Part shown: positions 5,211 through 5,279 of the stretch, in pieces
How positions within the stretch are numbered: the stretch's first letter is position 1
Layout: every line of letters begins with the position of its first letter
NCBI GenBank assembly: GCA_003161515.1
Contig: PMOH01000292.1
Span: 519 to 5,797 of the forward strand
Origin: Deltaproteobacteria bacterium
GTDB taxonomy: Bacteria; Desulfobacterota; Binatia; Binatales; Binataceae
Length of the DNA stretch: 5,279 nucleotides
Direction: 5' to 3'
Translations under genes and position numbers: made by a program
The notes under the pieces: generated by a model
Told to the model about the DNA's origin: nothing
Databases searched by the model: none
Seen by the model: the letters and a program-made list of their open reading frames with translations, nothing else

Positions 5211-5279
5211 CTACATCTTGTATTTGAAATCCTCGGGCGACATCCGCTCGAGGATCTCGGACCATTTGTCGCGCGAGAC
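5211..5279 (-). CDS. C-terminal end of an unidentified gene
   Basis: The last 22 codons of a gene entering from the right edge read VSRDKWSEILERMSPEDFKY, then KM, then a TAG stop. The segment is charged and probably helical, with no hydrophobic stretch. Codon use and frame fit the neighbouring genes, and the stop is followed by a hairpin and then the RBS of the TPR gene. I do not recognise the family from this fragment. The open frame could in principle be chance over 69 bases, but its position, strand and G+C-rich third positions argue for a real coding end. Confidence 0.5.
   Translation of the reverse strand, partial: VSRDKWSEILERMSPEDFKYKM

Overview
The window holds part of a high-G+C bacterial chromosome in which every supported gene lies on the minus strand. 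Read in the direction of transcription (right to left) it contains: the last 22 codons of an unidentified gene; a membrane-anchored TPR protein of the YfgM-like type; a large secreted protein of twelve NHL repeats; a compact RNB-family exoribonuclease; and the first 44 codons of a LOG-family (TIGR00730-type) protein. Signal peptides, a periplasmic-type TPR anchor and housekeeping RNA-turnover genes point to a Gram-negative, environmental bacterium. A deltaproteobacteria-like lineage (Desulfobacterota, Binatota or Myxococcota) is a low-confidence guess from protein style only. There are no mobile elements, tRNA or rRNA genes, or CRISPR arrays, and no sign of recent transfer.

Layout. At 5154-5210 a short intergenic gap carries two GC-rich hairpins, one touching the stop codon of the upstream gene and one next to the ribosome binding site of the TPR gene (4416-5153). 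The 158-base gap between the TPR stop codon and the preferred start of the NHL gene holds a rho-independent terminator, an 8-base element able to pair with that terminator's 5' arm (an attenuator-like layout), and a promoter whose -35 box overlaps the terminator's T-tract. The NHL gene (1672-4257) encodes a signal peptide and twelve blades that divide into two related six-blade halves, with 22 cysteines mostly paired at blade junctions. The RNB gene (131-1609) has its own promoter, placed so close to the ATG that its mRNA may be leaderless. Its stop codon overlaps the start of the LOG gene in an ATGA, so those two genes form a translationally coupled pair.

These genes are three or four separate transcription units rather than one recognisable pathway. 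RNB plus LOG is a two-gene operon joining RNA turnover and nucleotide metabolism. The NHL protein is an extracytoplasmic beta-propeller of unknown ligand. The TPR protein is a probable inner-membrane protein facing the periplasm. I see no defence, biosynthetic or secretion system. The most unusual features are the two-propeller architecture of the NHL protein, the attenuator-like structure before it, and the Asp-to-Gln change in the RNB metal site.
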